A DNA stretch of 9,173 bases from Thermotogae bacterium (GTDB lineage: Bacteria > Thermotogota > Thermotogae > B3-G13): assembly GCA_015486095.1 (NCBI GenBank), contig WFSK01000030.1, forward strand, positions 1 through 9,173, written 5' to 3'. Each line of letters starts with the position of its first letter. Position 1 is the first letter of the stretch. The position numbers and the translations under genes are program-made. The notes under the pieces are model-generated. The model saw only the letters and a program-made list of their open reading frames with translations. It did no database searches and was not told the DNA's origin. This document shows, piece after piece, positions 1 through 6,660 of this stretch.

Positions 1-5
1 AAAAT

Positions 6-28
6 ACGGGACTTGGGCCGATCGACTG
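6..28 (+). repeat. Intergenic module, copy 1 (before the DUF2922-like gene)
   Basis: The 9-mer ACGGGACTT (6-14) and the 7-mer TCGACTG (22-28) both recur, in the same order, at 341-349 and 365-371. In each case the module is followed by AAGGAGGTGAA and a small gene; the distance from the start of the 9-mer to the ATG is 88 nt here and 94 nt in the second copy. This copy lacks the GC-rich right arm of the hairpin seen in copy 2, and its left part is cut by the window edge. No coding region is supported in 1-93. By analogy with copy 2, another small gene probably ends just left of the window; that is inference. Confidence 0.5.
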
Positions 29-93
29 AGTCGTATGAGTCCTCGTTAAGCTCATCGAACTCGTTGAGTATTTAGAAGAAAGGAGGTGAAAAG

Positions 94-318
94 ATGGCAG
101 ATCTACTCTTGACCTTTGGTGTATCTGCGACAGGGGCAAGGAGAACCATAAGGCTTAGAAATGCAGTATCCGGCCTTGACAGTTCTACGGTCCAGTCAAA
201 GATGAACGATATCATATCCCAAAACGCCTTAACCGTTCGCGGTACACCTGTCGATACAGCAGTTCGAGCTGTGATCAGGGATGAAACCGAGAATGTACTC
301 TTCGATACAGCAGGATAA
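94..318 (+). CDS. DUF2922-like small protein
   Basis: A 74-residue protein whose length and pattern fit the DUF2922 family: a short N-terminal beta strand (LLLTFGV, residues 4-10), a second strand (TIRLRNA, 18-24), an Asp-Ser-led helix with VQSKMNDIISQNAL (33-46), then VDTAVRAVIRDET (53-65). DUF2922 proteins of Firmicutes have the same strand-strand-helix order with a 'MD.II.KN' helix and are often beside DUF1659 genes; their function is unknown. No signal peptide or membrane segment is visible, so the product is probably cytosolic. The ATG is preceded by AAGGAGGTGA with 7 nt between GGAGG and the start, a very strong site. A hairpin follows the stop and the next small gene begins 116 bp later. 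The family call comes from recalled pattern and is moderately sure. Confidence 0.7.
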   Translation: MADLLLTFGVSATGARRTIRLRNAVSGLDSSTVQSKMNDIISQNALTVRGTPVDTAVRAVIRDETENVLFDTAG

Positions 319-321
319 TGA

Positions 322-371
322 AGTCGATAAGTTCATAGGGACGGGACTTCGCGCCCCGTCCTATTCGACTG
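322..371 (+). promoter_or_regulatory. Intercistronic two-part hairpin (module copy 2)
   Basis: Starting 4 nt after the stop codon of the upstream gene, ATAGGGACGGG (335-345) can pair with CCCGTCCTAT (355-364), with one bulged G. Directly outside, AGTCGA (322-327) pairs perfectly with TCGACT (365-370). There is no T-run after it, so it is not a classical intrinsic terminator. It may be a processing or mRNA-stabilising structure that sets different levels for the two small genes. It contains the repeated ACGGGACTT (341-349) and TCGACTG (365-371) words shared with 6-28. Confidence 0.6.
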
Positions 372-434
372 TGCCGAGCTCAAAGAATTTAATTAGGTCA
401 CCAGTTTATCGAATGCGAGGAAGGAGGTGAAGAA

Positions 435-680
435 ATGGGACAGCTATTCAACGTTATTTCGGATTTGAAGTATCTCACAGAGATCTTCTGCATGATAGTG
501 GAAAGACCAAAAGATGGCGAAAAGAAGAAGTCAGAGGTAATGGATGCGATTCAAGACTTCATAGACAAAAACGATCTACCCATCCCAGAGCCACTCGTTG
601 AAAACGTCATCGATTTCCTCATCGAACACGTTGTAGGAAGAATGAACGAACATATAAAAGAATTAACGGAAGCCCAATAG
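435..680 (+). CDS. Small helical hypothetical protein
   Basis: An 81-residue protein that I do not recognise with confidence. It appears mostly alpha-helical: a hydrophobic N-terminal stretch (LFNVISDLKYLTEIFCMIV, residues 4-22) too interrupted for a clear membrane span; a Lys/Glu-rich turn (24-33, PKDGEKKKSE); a helix ending in DFIDKND (41-47); and a C-terminal helix VIDFLIEHVVGRMNEHIKEL (58-77). The IEHVV..MN ending loosely resembles the tail of LLH-type phage holins, but the usual transmembrane helix is missing and that call is not supported. The start is secure: AAGGAGGTGA with 7 nt between GGAGG and ATG, almost identical to the site of the preceding gene. It is followed by a strong terminator, so it is the last gene of this small unit. 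Its expression is probably high. Confidence 0.75.
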   Translation: MGQLFNVISDLKYLTEIFCMIVERPKDGEKKKSEVMDAIQDFIDKNDLPIPEPLVENVIDFLIEHVVGRMNEHIKELTEAQ

Positions 681-687
681 ATCAACT

Positions 688-728
688 TGCCACGGAGAAC
701 ACAGAAAAACGTGTCTCTGTGGCATTTT
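688..728 (+). terminator. Rho-independent terminator after the small-gene pair
   Basis: TGCCACGGAGAACAC (688-702) pairs with GTGTCTCTGTGGCA (711-724), with one G-U pair and one bulged A, closing a short A-rich loop and followed by TTTTCT (725-730). It lies 7 nt after the stop at 680 and between convergent genes. On the minus strand the hairpin also forms but lacks a T-run, so termination is best supported for the plus strand. The arm TGCCACRGAGA also occurs at 5151-5161. Confidence 0.8.
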
Positions 729-766
729 CTCTAACATTCACTCATCCACTTTCCCCATCCTCATGG

Positions 767-1411
767 TTACAACATCACTATATAATACCAGAACAACATT
801 ATACCAAATCCCAGTAAGGCACTCCACAAAAAAGTCGGATAATATTTCTTATCTCGCCTTTTTACAACCGCTTCAAACACATCACGTGAAAACACGGTTA
901 ACGGTATGAGAAACCATAGCCTTGCCATTCCAAATATGAATATACAGGCCCTTTCAGAAAAGCCAAGATAATTCCGTTTATACACATCATCGATGAAGTA
1001 AGAGATGATGAAACTGGGAGGATAGGTTATGAGGATCAACCCATCCACATACTTCGTAAATTCAATTGTCATAAAGAATTGGGATATATCAACATTACTG
1101 AGAATGATGGCTCCGAAGTAAAGAGAGAACATATGTAAAACTTGATCGAATATGAAATACCCACTTTTCTTATAGGGATTCGAAATCACTCTTTCGGGCA
1201 TCAAGATCTTCAATTCATCTATACCGAAGTGAATAGCAGTTATCAGGAGCAATACCCATATTATGCGGGGGTAGATGATCAACATATTGGCAAAGAACAG
1301 CAAACCGAAGAGAAAGAAAAGCGAAACATGGAGAAACAGGACCCCAATTTTATATTTGTTCTTCGCTATCCACGAGGTCTGAAAGATGAAATCGGAAAAC
1401 AAATGGACCAA
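767..1411 (-). CDS. DUF3307 family membrane protein
   Basis: An integral membrane protein with the DUF3307 signature: VHLFSDFIFQTSWIAKNK near the N-terminus (His3, Asp7, Gln11), HFGIDELK in the second part (His61, Asp65), and FIFDQVLHMF (Asp89, Gln90, His93). Hydrophobic spans lie at about 23-47, 49-63, 86-104, 123-141, 155-174 and 193-213. The function of the family is unknown. The first canonical start in frame is the TTG at 1409-1411, but it has no ribosome binding site. A good site (GAGGTGA, 1442-1436) sits upstream and points to ATT (1432-1430) or ATA (1429-1427), which would add 6-7 residues (IFFELL before LVHLF) and restore the Leu-rich leader usual in this family. It is the last gene of the minus-strand run that starts with the cyclase; 47 bp separate its likely start from the HD-GYP stop. 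Confidence 0.8.
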   Translation of the reverse strand: MVHLFSDFIFQTSWIAKNKYKIGVLFLHVSLFFLFGLLFFANMLIIYPRIIWVLLLITAIHFGIDELKILMPERVISNPYKKSGYFIFDQVLHMFSLYFGAIILSNVDISQFFMTIEFTKYVDGLILITYPPSFIISYFIDDVYKRNYLGFSERACIFIFGMARLWFLIPLTVFSRDVFEAVVKRRDKKYYPTFLWSALLGFGIMLFWYYIVML

Positions 1412-1426
1412 GAGTAATTCAAAGAA

Positions 1427-1442
1427 TATAATATCTCACCTC
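1427..1442 (-). promoter_or_regulatory. Ribosome binding site implying an ATT/ATA start
   Basis: On the minus strand GAGGTGA occupies 1442-1436 and overlaps the in-frame TGA (1438-1436) that closes the reading frame upstream. From the GAGG core, ATT (1432) is 6 nt and ATA (1429) is 9 nt away, while the first standard start (TTG, 1411) is 27 nt away. The site therefore supports initiation at a rare codon for the DUF3307 gene. A sequencing error, or initiation at TTG without a ribosome binding site, are the alternatives. Confidence 0.5.
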
Positions 1443-1479
1443 ATTCCTTATTGTATTTTGTTAACTCAGCACGAGGGAA

Positions 1480-3093
1480 TCAATGAACGCTCTGAGTTTC
1501 TGTGCCGATCATCCTTTCATAAACTCTTAGAAATGCTCTTACAACTCCGGGATCGAAATCCTTACCAGCCTTTTCTTCTATTATCTCCTTTGCCTTTTCA
1601 TACGATAAAGCCTTTCTATAAGGTCTATCCGTCGTTAAGGCATCGAATACATCTGCAACACTGATTATCCTTGCAAAAAGCGGAATATTCTCTCCAGACA
1701 AGCCCTCCGGATATCCCTTACCATCCCATCTTTCATGATGATACTTTATCCCTTCCAGGATCTCTTTTCTCAACTCCTTAACGTTCTTCATTATTTCATA
1801 GCCCTTGATGGCATGGGAATTTATCAATTCACGTTCCTGAGGGTTTAGCATTCCTTCTTTCAGCAAAACCTTGTCCATTATACCTATTTTACCAACATCA
1901 TGCAACAATCCAGTGATGTAGATACTTTCACACTCTTCCTCTGCCAACCCCACTTCTTTCGCTATCATCTTGGCATATCTTGCCACATTACCCGAATGCA
2001 TTCTCGTATACGGATCACGTTTATCGAGGGCGTTTGAGATCGCCTCGATCGAGGAATTAAAGAGCTTCTTCAACCTTTCCAAAAGTTTCACATTTTCTAT
2101 GGCAGTTGCAAATTGATTGGCAAATGCCTTTACCGCCTCGACATCTTCATCATCGAAGGCATACCCAGAAGGAGATTTCTTGTTCAGTACCTCGAGCGCC
2201 CCACTGAGAACACCTTTAACTCTCAAAGGAGCAGCTATCATAGAATGGGTTACGAACTTAGTCTTTTCATCAGCCTTCTTATAATGCCTCTTTTCACTCT
2301 TCACGTCATCTATCTTCAAAGTTTCCCCAGTCGTAGCTACATAACCCGCTATACTTCCCTTTATTGGAACCTTTATCTTCTTAAGGGCTTCCGATTCTCC
2401 TCCTTCTGCCGTGTAGAGATCCAGAAATTCCCTATCTTCATCACTGATAAGGAATATGGTAGATGCCTCTGCATTCAGCAATTTAGTCAATTTGGCATTT
2501 GCCTTTATGATGAGTTTCTTGAGATCGTGTGTAGAATTGAGCTCATTCCCTATCTTCACGAGTTCATCCATATACCTTATCCTTCGCTCGTTGGAAAGAT
2601 ATAACTCTCTGTTCTTAAGAAAAACGGACAGAAAGACCATCAGGATAGATGTATTATCGAGATCTGAATTGGTATATCCTCCTTTCTTGGTCGTGTTTAT
2701 CAGTTCCAAGACACCTCTACCCTTGCCATCTACCATTATAGGATTCGCAAGAACGTTTTTGGTCTTATGCTGGATCTTTTCATCCACGTTTTTATAGAAC
2801 AATTCACTCTTTTCAGGTTCATTCACTATGATGGGTTTTGCGTTGGTGAAGGACCAACCTGCGATACCTTTGTTGATCGGCATAGAACTATCTTTCAATA
2901 TCTTAGCCGCTTTTCCTTTAACATATTTGAAGATCAACACTCTTCTAAGCTTGTCCTCTATGAATATGGTTCCTTCTTCCGAAGCAGTTATATCACATGC
3001 AGTTTTAAGGATATCGTTGGCAATGCCATCGAAATCGTTCAGATCCCTTATAGAGGAGCTCAATTCTTTCAATCTTTGGAATATGTCTTTCAC
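1480..3093 (-). CDS. GAF-GAF-HD-GYP c-di-GMP phosphodiesterase
   Basis: A 537-residue cytosolic signalling protein. Two GAF sensor domains (about 18-160 and 180-335) precede a complete HD-GYP domain (about 345-527). The HD-GYP metal and signature residues are all present: His366, the HD pair 398-399 followed by GK (401-402), His427, the double His 452-453, DGKGYP (457-462) and DVFDALTTDRPYR (481-493). HD-GYP enzymes hydrolyse c-di-GMP to pGpG and/or GMP, so this one is predicted active. No membrane segment is seen. GAF2 has Asn304-Lys305...Phe313-x3-Asp317, close to the NKFDE pattern of cyclic-nucleotide-binding GAFs, although the final Glu is Val. The start is GTG with GGAG 5 nt upstream, 2 bp after the cyclase stop, so translation is probably coupled. 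The GAF ligand is unknown; cAMP from the neighbouring enzyme is a hypothesis. Confidence 0.93.
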   Translation of the reverse strand: MKDIFQRLKELSSSIRDLNDFDGIANDILKTACDITASEEGTIFIEDKLRRVLIFKYVKGKAAKILKDSSMPINKGIAGWSFTNAKPIIVNEPEKSELFYKNVDEKIQHKTKNVLANPIMVDGKGRGVLELINTTKKGGYTNSDLDNTSILMVFLSVFLKNRELYLSNERRIRYMDELVKIGNELNSTHDLKKLIIKANAKLTKLLNAEASTIFLISDEDREFLDLYTAEGGESEALKKIKVPIKGSIAGYVATTGETLKIDDVKSEKRHYKKADEKTKFVTHSMIAAPLRVKGVLSGALEVLNKKSPSGYAFDDEDVEAVKAFANQFATAIENVKLLERLKKLFNSSIEAISNALDKRDPYTRMHSGNVARYAKMIAKEVGLAEEECESIYITGLLHDVGKIGIMDKVLLKEGMLNPQERELINSHAIKGYEIMKNVKELRKEILEGIKYHHERWDGKGYPEGLSGENIPLFARIISVADVFDALTTDRPYRKALSYEKAKEIIEEKAGKDFDPGVVRAFLRVYERMIGTETQSVH

Positions 3094-3095
3094 AC

Positions 3096-5072
3096 CTACT
3101 CCTTCTTTCTCCCCAAAACACTGTATATCCTAGTGGGTTTAGTCTTTCCTTTCAACATCACTGGATCGAGTTCAACCGCATCGATGTAATCTTTCACTTC
3201 TTCATAGGTGGAATCGGTTATCAATATGTATTTCTTCACCTTTCGTGTCAATTCCTCTAACCTCGCCGCCACGTTTACTGCATCTCCAATGCATGTGTAA
3301 TTCATCCTATCCTCGGAACCAACGTTACCCACAACGGCATAACCTGTATTTATACCGATTCCTATTCTTATGGGATAATTCTTTCCTTCCTTCGCCCACT
3401 CTTCTTTTATCTTATCCAATTCCTCTTGCATTCTTATCGCCGTAAATACCGCCCTTTTAGCATCATCCTCATAGGAAAACGGTGCACCGAAGATCGCTAT
3501 TATCGCATCCCCTTCATACTTATCCACCATTCCATGATATTCATTTTTTATTATATCTGCCATCCTACCCAGATACGAATTCAAGAGGTCTACTAACTTC
3601 ACCGGATCCATGCTCTCAGATATGGTAGTAAAACCAACGATATCCGAGAATAAGACCGTGATCTTCTTTCTCTCCCCACCCAACTTTATGGCAGTGGGAT
3701 CTGCCAGAATTCTATCTACCACCTCCGAAGGCACGTACTTCGAAAAGTACATCCTCGTGGTCCTCTTCTCCCTGTATTCCTTCAATCCTTTGTATATAAG
3801 GGTCGTCAGGTACATGAGTACGAAGGTAAGCATAGGATAGAATAGATCTATCCAGATATTATGATCGAAGGTATATTGACATATCAACAAATATACGATT
3901 ATCCAAGCTCCTCCCAGAATCGCCATCTTGTATATGTTTTTGAAAAAAAGCATAGAAAAGAAGAAGACTACTACAAGAGAGATATATAACAGCGAAGAAT
4001 ATGGATACCGAGTGAGAAAATTTCTCTGCAATACGTTGGATGCTATGGTTGCGTGGATGTCTACTCCGGGACCATTTTGATAAAAGGGTGTTGGTCTGAG
4101 GTCGTACAGACCTTTACTCGTTGGTGTATATCCAATGAATACCAACTTATCCTTGAAAAGTGATTTCAATTGAGCCTCTGAATAGTTTTCCATCACGTCT
4201 ATAGCGGAGAAATTTTTGATCGTTCCATAATTACCGTAATAATTTACAGTAAAATATCCGTTTCTATCCACGGGGATATGGACATTGCCGAGAACTACTT
4301 CGCCCTTCTCCAGATTCAGGTAATATTCTCCCGGTTTCAAACCCATATATTTTATGGCACCCATAATGGCAAGTGGTGGAAAGTAACAGGGAAGATTCCT
4401 TTCATCGGCATACTTCTCGTAGAGCACTAATGGTACAGATCTGAATATTCCATCCACATCCGGTGGACCTATCTCGTAAAACGTAACCCCCCAGGCATTA
4501 TCCGAAAAGCGTTTCAAAGGAGGGATTATCTTATACGTGCTGTAAAGAGTGGCATCCTCTATCACAAACGGAGAACCCGCTATCTTGTATGCAAATTGTA
4601 TATATCTCAAATTGGATGACAGATCTTCCTTCTCTTTCGGAGGGTAAAGGGAATATGTAGATGAATTCGCAAGATATCCGGGAATGATAACCATAGGATA
4701 TTTCTTAAGCGTTTGAGCAAGTTTTAGATCTCCCTGAGGGTCCTCATCGGATGCATTGGTGAGTGATATATCGAACACAATCGCCTTTACACCAGCTTTT
4801 GCGAGTCTTTCAATTAATAACGCATACCTACTCCTGCTCCAGGGCCAGGCATCTCCGTATTCATCCTCTATGCGCATCAGCGTTCTTTCATCTATTCCCA
4901 CGATCACAACATCTGGAGAAGGAGGCCTGCTCCCCCTGATGTTGAACCTCATATCAACACTTTTTAGTTCGAATATCTCTATCCATGGAGTGCGGGTGAA
5001 TTGAAAAACGAAATAGACACCTACAATGAGGATGGTTACGATCAAAAGGAGGGAGAAAAATCTTTTATCCAC
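3096..5072 (-). CDS. CHASE2-domain adenylate cyclase (class III)
   Basis: A 658-residue membrane enzyme predicted to convert ATP to cAMP. In order: an N-terminal membrane anchor (about 5-25), a large extracytoplasmic CHASE2 sensor (about 30-355), three membrane spans (about 359-377, 381-400, 408-428), a short linker with MYFSKYVPSEVVDRIL, and a class III catalytic domain (about 468-652). Catalytic residues are complete: metal-binding Asp477 (FSDIVGFT) and Asp522 (KYEGD), and transition-state Asn600 and Arg604 (VNVAAR). Base-selecting Lys518 and Thr593 match the Lys/Thr pair of bacterial adenylate cyclases such as cyanobacterial CyaC, so cAMP is favoured over cGMP. The GTG start has GGAGGTGA with 6 nt between GGAGG and GTG. 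It is the first gene of a unit with the HD-GYP gene. The CHASE2 ligand is unknown. Confidence 0.93.
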   Translation of the reverse strand: MDKRFFSLLLIVTILIVGVYFVFQFTRTPWIEIFELKSVDMRFNIRGSRPPSPDVVIVGIDERTLMRIEDEYGDAWPWSRSRYALLIERLAKAGVKAIVFDISLTNASDEDPQGDLKLAQTLKKYPMVIIPGYLANSSTYSLYPPKEKEDLSSNLRYIQFAYKIAGSPFVIEDATLYSTYKIIPPLKRFSDNAWGVTFYEIGPPDVDGIFRSVPLVLYEKYADERNLPCYFPPLAIMGAIKYMGLKPGEYYLNLEKGEVVLGNVHIPVDRNGYFTVNYYGNYGTIKNFSAIDVMENYSEAQLKSLFKDKLVFIGYTPTSKGLYDLRPTPFYQNGPGVDIHATIASNVLQRNFLTRYPYSSLLYISLVVVFFFSMLFFKNIYKMAILGGAWIIVYLLICQYTFDHNIWIDLFYPMLTFVLMYLTTLIYKGLKEYREKRTTRMYFSKYVPSEVVDRILADPTAIKLGGERKKITVLFSDIVGFTTISESMDPVKLVDLLNSYLGRMADIIKNEYHGMVDKYEGDAIIAIFGAPFSYEDDAKRAVFTAIRMQEELDKIKEEWAKEGKNYPIRIGIGINTGYAVVGNVGSEDRMNYTCIGDAVNVAARLEELTRKVKKYILITDSTYEEVKDYIDAVELDPVMLKGKTKPTRIYSVLGRKKE

Positions 5073-5150
5073 TATTCACCTCCACAGATTATTAGTCGTG
5101 AATCTACATCAATTACCATGAATGATTCCTAAAATTCACATGTTCAATCC

Positions 5151-5209
5151 TGCCACAGAGAAAGTATCGATTAACATATCGGTATAGTCATGAAAACTAT
5201 TCTGTGTCA
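5151..5209. repeat. Foldable intergenic repeat with TGCCACAGAGA arm
   Basis: In the 164-bp gap between the glycosyltransferase stop and the cyclase start, TGCCACAGA (5151-5159) pairs with TCTGTGTCA (5201-5209), with one C/T mismatch. Inside, TATCGAT (5165-5171) pairs with ATCGGTA (5178-5184) with one G-U pair, and TAG (5185-5187) can pair with CTA (5197-5199). The result is a three-way-junction shape. The left arm matches the terminator arm at 688-698 (TGCCACRGAGA). No T-run follows on either strand. It may be a dispersed REP-like sequence or a structured leader/trailer. The rest of the gap shows only the cyclase ribosome binding site; I find no convincing promoter. Confidence 0.4.
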
Positions 5210-5236
5210 CTGCGACTCCATGGCTAAATAGATAGT

Positions 5237-6442
5237 TCATATTCCCAAGAGTTTAGACCATATCTTGCTTTCTATCTTATTATATCTCTTCCCTTTTTGC
5301 CTTTCTGTGCTCTGGATCACATTTTCGTATATCTTCTCCAATCGAGTTACCATCACATCCATAGACCAGTGTTCCATGACATGCCGTTTAGCCCTTTTGC
5401 TCATTTCGCGATAATATGCTTCATCGTTCAGCAACCTTTTCACGGCTGCAGCGAATTTTTCTACATCCTCGTTGTATATCAACAGTCCCCCATTGCCATC
5501 TTCAACCACATCTAAAACACCCATATCTCCAATGGCTACTACGGGTATTCCTGCTGACATAGCTTCACATAACACCAAACCCTGCGTTTCTGTATGAGAA
5601 GCAAAAACGAAGAGATAAGATGATTTGTAATAGTCTATCAAGTGTTCTCTCTTGATGTAACCCGTGAATCTAACCCTATCATCGATATTATGACTCTCAA
5701 CATAATGTTCCAATTCTTTCCGCTGTGGTCCATCACCAACGAGTACGAGGAAGATATCTTTGTACTGTTTGTAGAGATATTCGAACACCCTTATAACGAA
5801 CTCGAAGTTCTTCTCCTTTGCAATTCTGCCAACCGTTATCAGTATTCGGCTGTTTTTAGGAATGCCGAGCTCCCCACGTACATCTATATTGGGCTTACCT
5901 TCAAAAGATTCCATATCCACCCCCGTTGGCAACGTGTAGATCTCCGTCTCCACACCATACCTCAACAGCTCATTCTTTATCTCCTTTGTGGGGGCAATCA
6001 CCCCATCCATCTGATTGCAGAAATACGCGCTGAATTTTTCTACAGAATTCTTATCAGGCCTTAGAGGAGCAGGTATGTAATGGCGGTATTCGGATAGAAG
6101 AGTATGATAGGTATGAACATGGGGGATGGAATATTTCTTTTGGATCTTCATCGCAAAAAAGCCCATACTAAAGGGAGCATGGCTATGAAGGATATCGAGT
6201 TTCAATTCTTTGAGGATCTTGTCGAATTCGAAAAATTGTGGCAACGCTATCTTGTGTTCCATCTGGAATAAGAAGGGAAAAGAAGGAACCAGATATGCCC
6301 TCTCCTCAGACTCAGGTTTACAGGGGGCAAAGATGTAAACTTTATGCCCACGGGCTTCGAGATATCTTTTGAACAACGAGACAGAAGTTGCAACGCCATT
6401 GACTTGAGGTAAATAGGTGTCCGTAAACATACCTATGTTCAT
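5237..6442 (-). CDS. GT4 glycosyltransferase, diacylglycerol-glucosyltransferase-like
   Basis: A 401-residue GT-B fold enzyme of family GT4. The N-terminal half has MNIGMFTDTYLPQVNGVATS with the glycine loop (NGVATS, 15-20), HSHAPFSMG (86-94) and HTYHTLLSEY (110-119), as in 1,2-diacylglycerol 3-glucosyltransferases and related glycolipid synthases. The C-terminal half has LITVGRIAKEKN (Arg206, Lys211 for nucleotide-sugar phosphates), LVLVGDGP (232-239) and the E-x7-E motif (Glu285, Glu293). The likely reaction is transfer of a hexose from a nucleotide sugar to a lipid acceptor at the inner membrane face, making membrane glycolipid; the acceptor is inferred from similarity. The basic C-terminus (RQKGKRYNKIESK, 381-393) suits membrane contact. 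The ATG at 6442 is chosen because GGGGAG lies 7 nt upstream; a TTG 30 nt earlier has no such site. Confidence 0.88.
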   Translation of the reverse strand: MNIGMFTDTYLPQVNGVATSVSLFKRYLEARGHKVYIFAPCKPESEERAYLVPSFPFLFQMEHKIALPQFFEFDKILKELKLDILHSHAPFSMGFFAMKIQKKYSIPHVHTYHTLLSEYRHYIPAPLRPDKNSVEKFSAYFCNQMDGVIAPTKEIKNELLRYGVETEIYTLPTGVDMESFEGKPNIDVRGELGIPKNSRILITVGRIAKEKNFEFVIRVFEYLYKQYKDIFLVLVGDGPQRKELEHYVESHNIDDRVRFTGYIKREHLIDYYKSSYLFVFASHTETQGLVLCEAMSAGIPVVAIGDMGVLDVVEDGNGGLLIYNEDVEKFAAAVKRLLNDEAYYREMSKRAKRHVMEHWSMDVMVTRLEKIYENVIQSTERQKGKRYNKIESKIWSKLLGI

Positions 6443-6554
6443 ATAGATTCTCCCCTTCGGATATACTGACAACTATATTTTACCATATAATCTATGATTC
6501 CATAACGTCTGATTTTGCCATGAGATCAACCTTTTTTCGCATTCAATCGCAAGA

Positions 6555-6584
6555 ATTCGTGGCCAACTTCTGCCCCCTACGAAT
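6555..6584. repeat. Short inverted repeat in the intergenic gap
   Basis: ATTCGT (6555-6560) and ACGAAT (6579-6584) flank an 18-nt spacer containing a C-run; GG at 6561-6562 can extend the stem through a bulge. It lies in the 202-bp gap between the transposase fragment and the glycosyltransferase start, partly overlapping the outer inverted arm of the putative element. Its role is unknown; I see no reading frame here. Confidence 0.3.
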
Positions 6585-6640
6585 GATGTTTGCCAGAAAA
6601 ATGTAACACCTGAAAATTCACACCTCGGTGTTTAACAAAA

Positions 6641-6660
6641 TTCTTCATCTATGTGAAGAA
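6641..6660 (-). terminator. Weak terminator-like hairpin at the end of the transposase fragment
   Basis: On the minus strand TTCTTCA and TGAAGAA form a perfect 7-bp stem with a 6-nt loop, followed by TTTTG (6640-6636). It overlaps the TGA stop (6647-6645). The stem is AT-rich and the T-run is short, so efficient termination is doubtful. Confidence 0.35.

Noticed and set aside
1..75. Open frame at the left edge ending in TAG at 73-75, possibly the end of an upstream gene
   Set aside because: Its translation is Ser-rich and unlike any family I know, and the stretch matches the non-coding module at 341-371.
435..680. LLH-type phage holin
   Set aside because: Only the C-terminal helix pattern is similar; the transmembrane helix needed for a holin is not evident and there are no other phage genes nearby.
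688..728. Bidirectional terminator also serving the DUF3307 gene
   Set aside because: On the minus strand the stem is not followed by a T-run, so only plus-strand termination is supported.
1142..3189. Several plus-strand reading frames of 90-163 codons opposite the DUF3307 and HD-GYP genes
   Set aside because: They lie antisense to clear family members with full motifs, lack ribosome binding sites and give low-complexity Phe/Ser/Leu-rich translations.
6443..6472. Upstream TTG extension of the glycosyltransferase (10 extra residues)
   Set aside because: The ATG at 6442 has GGGGAG 7 nt upstream and begins the conserved MNIGMFTDTY; the extension would cover that ribosome binding site.
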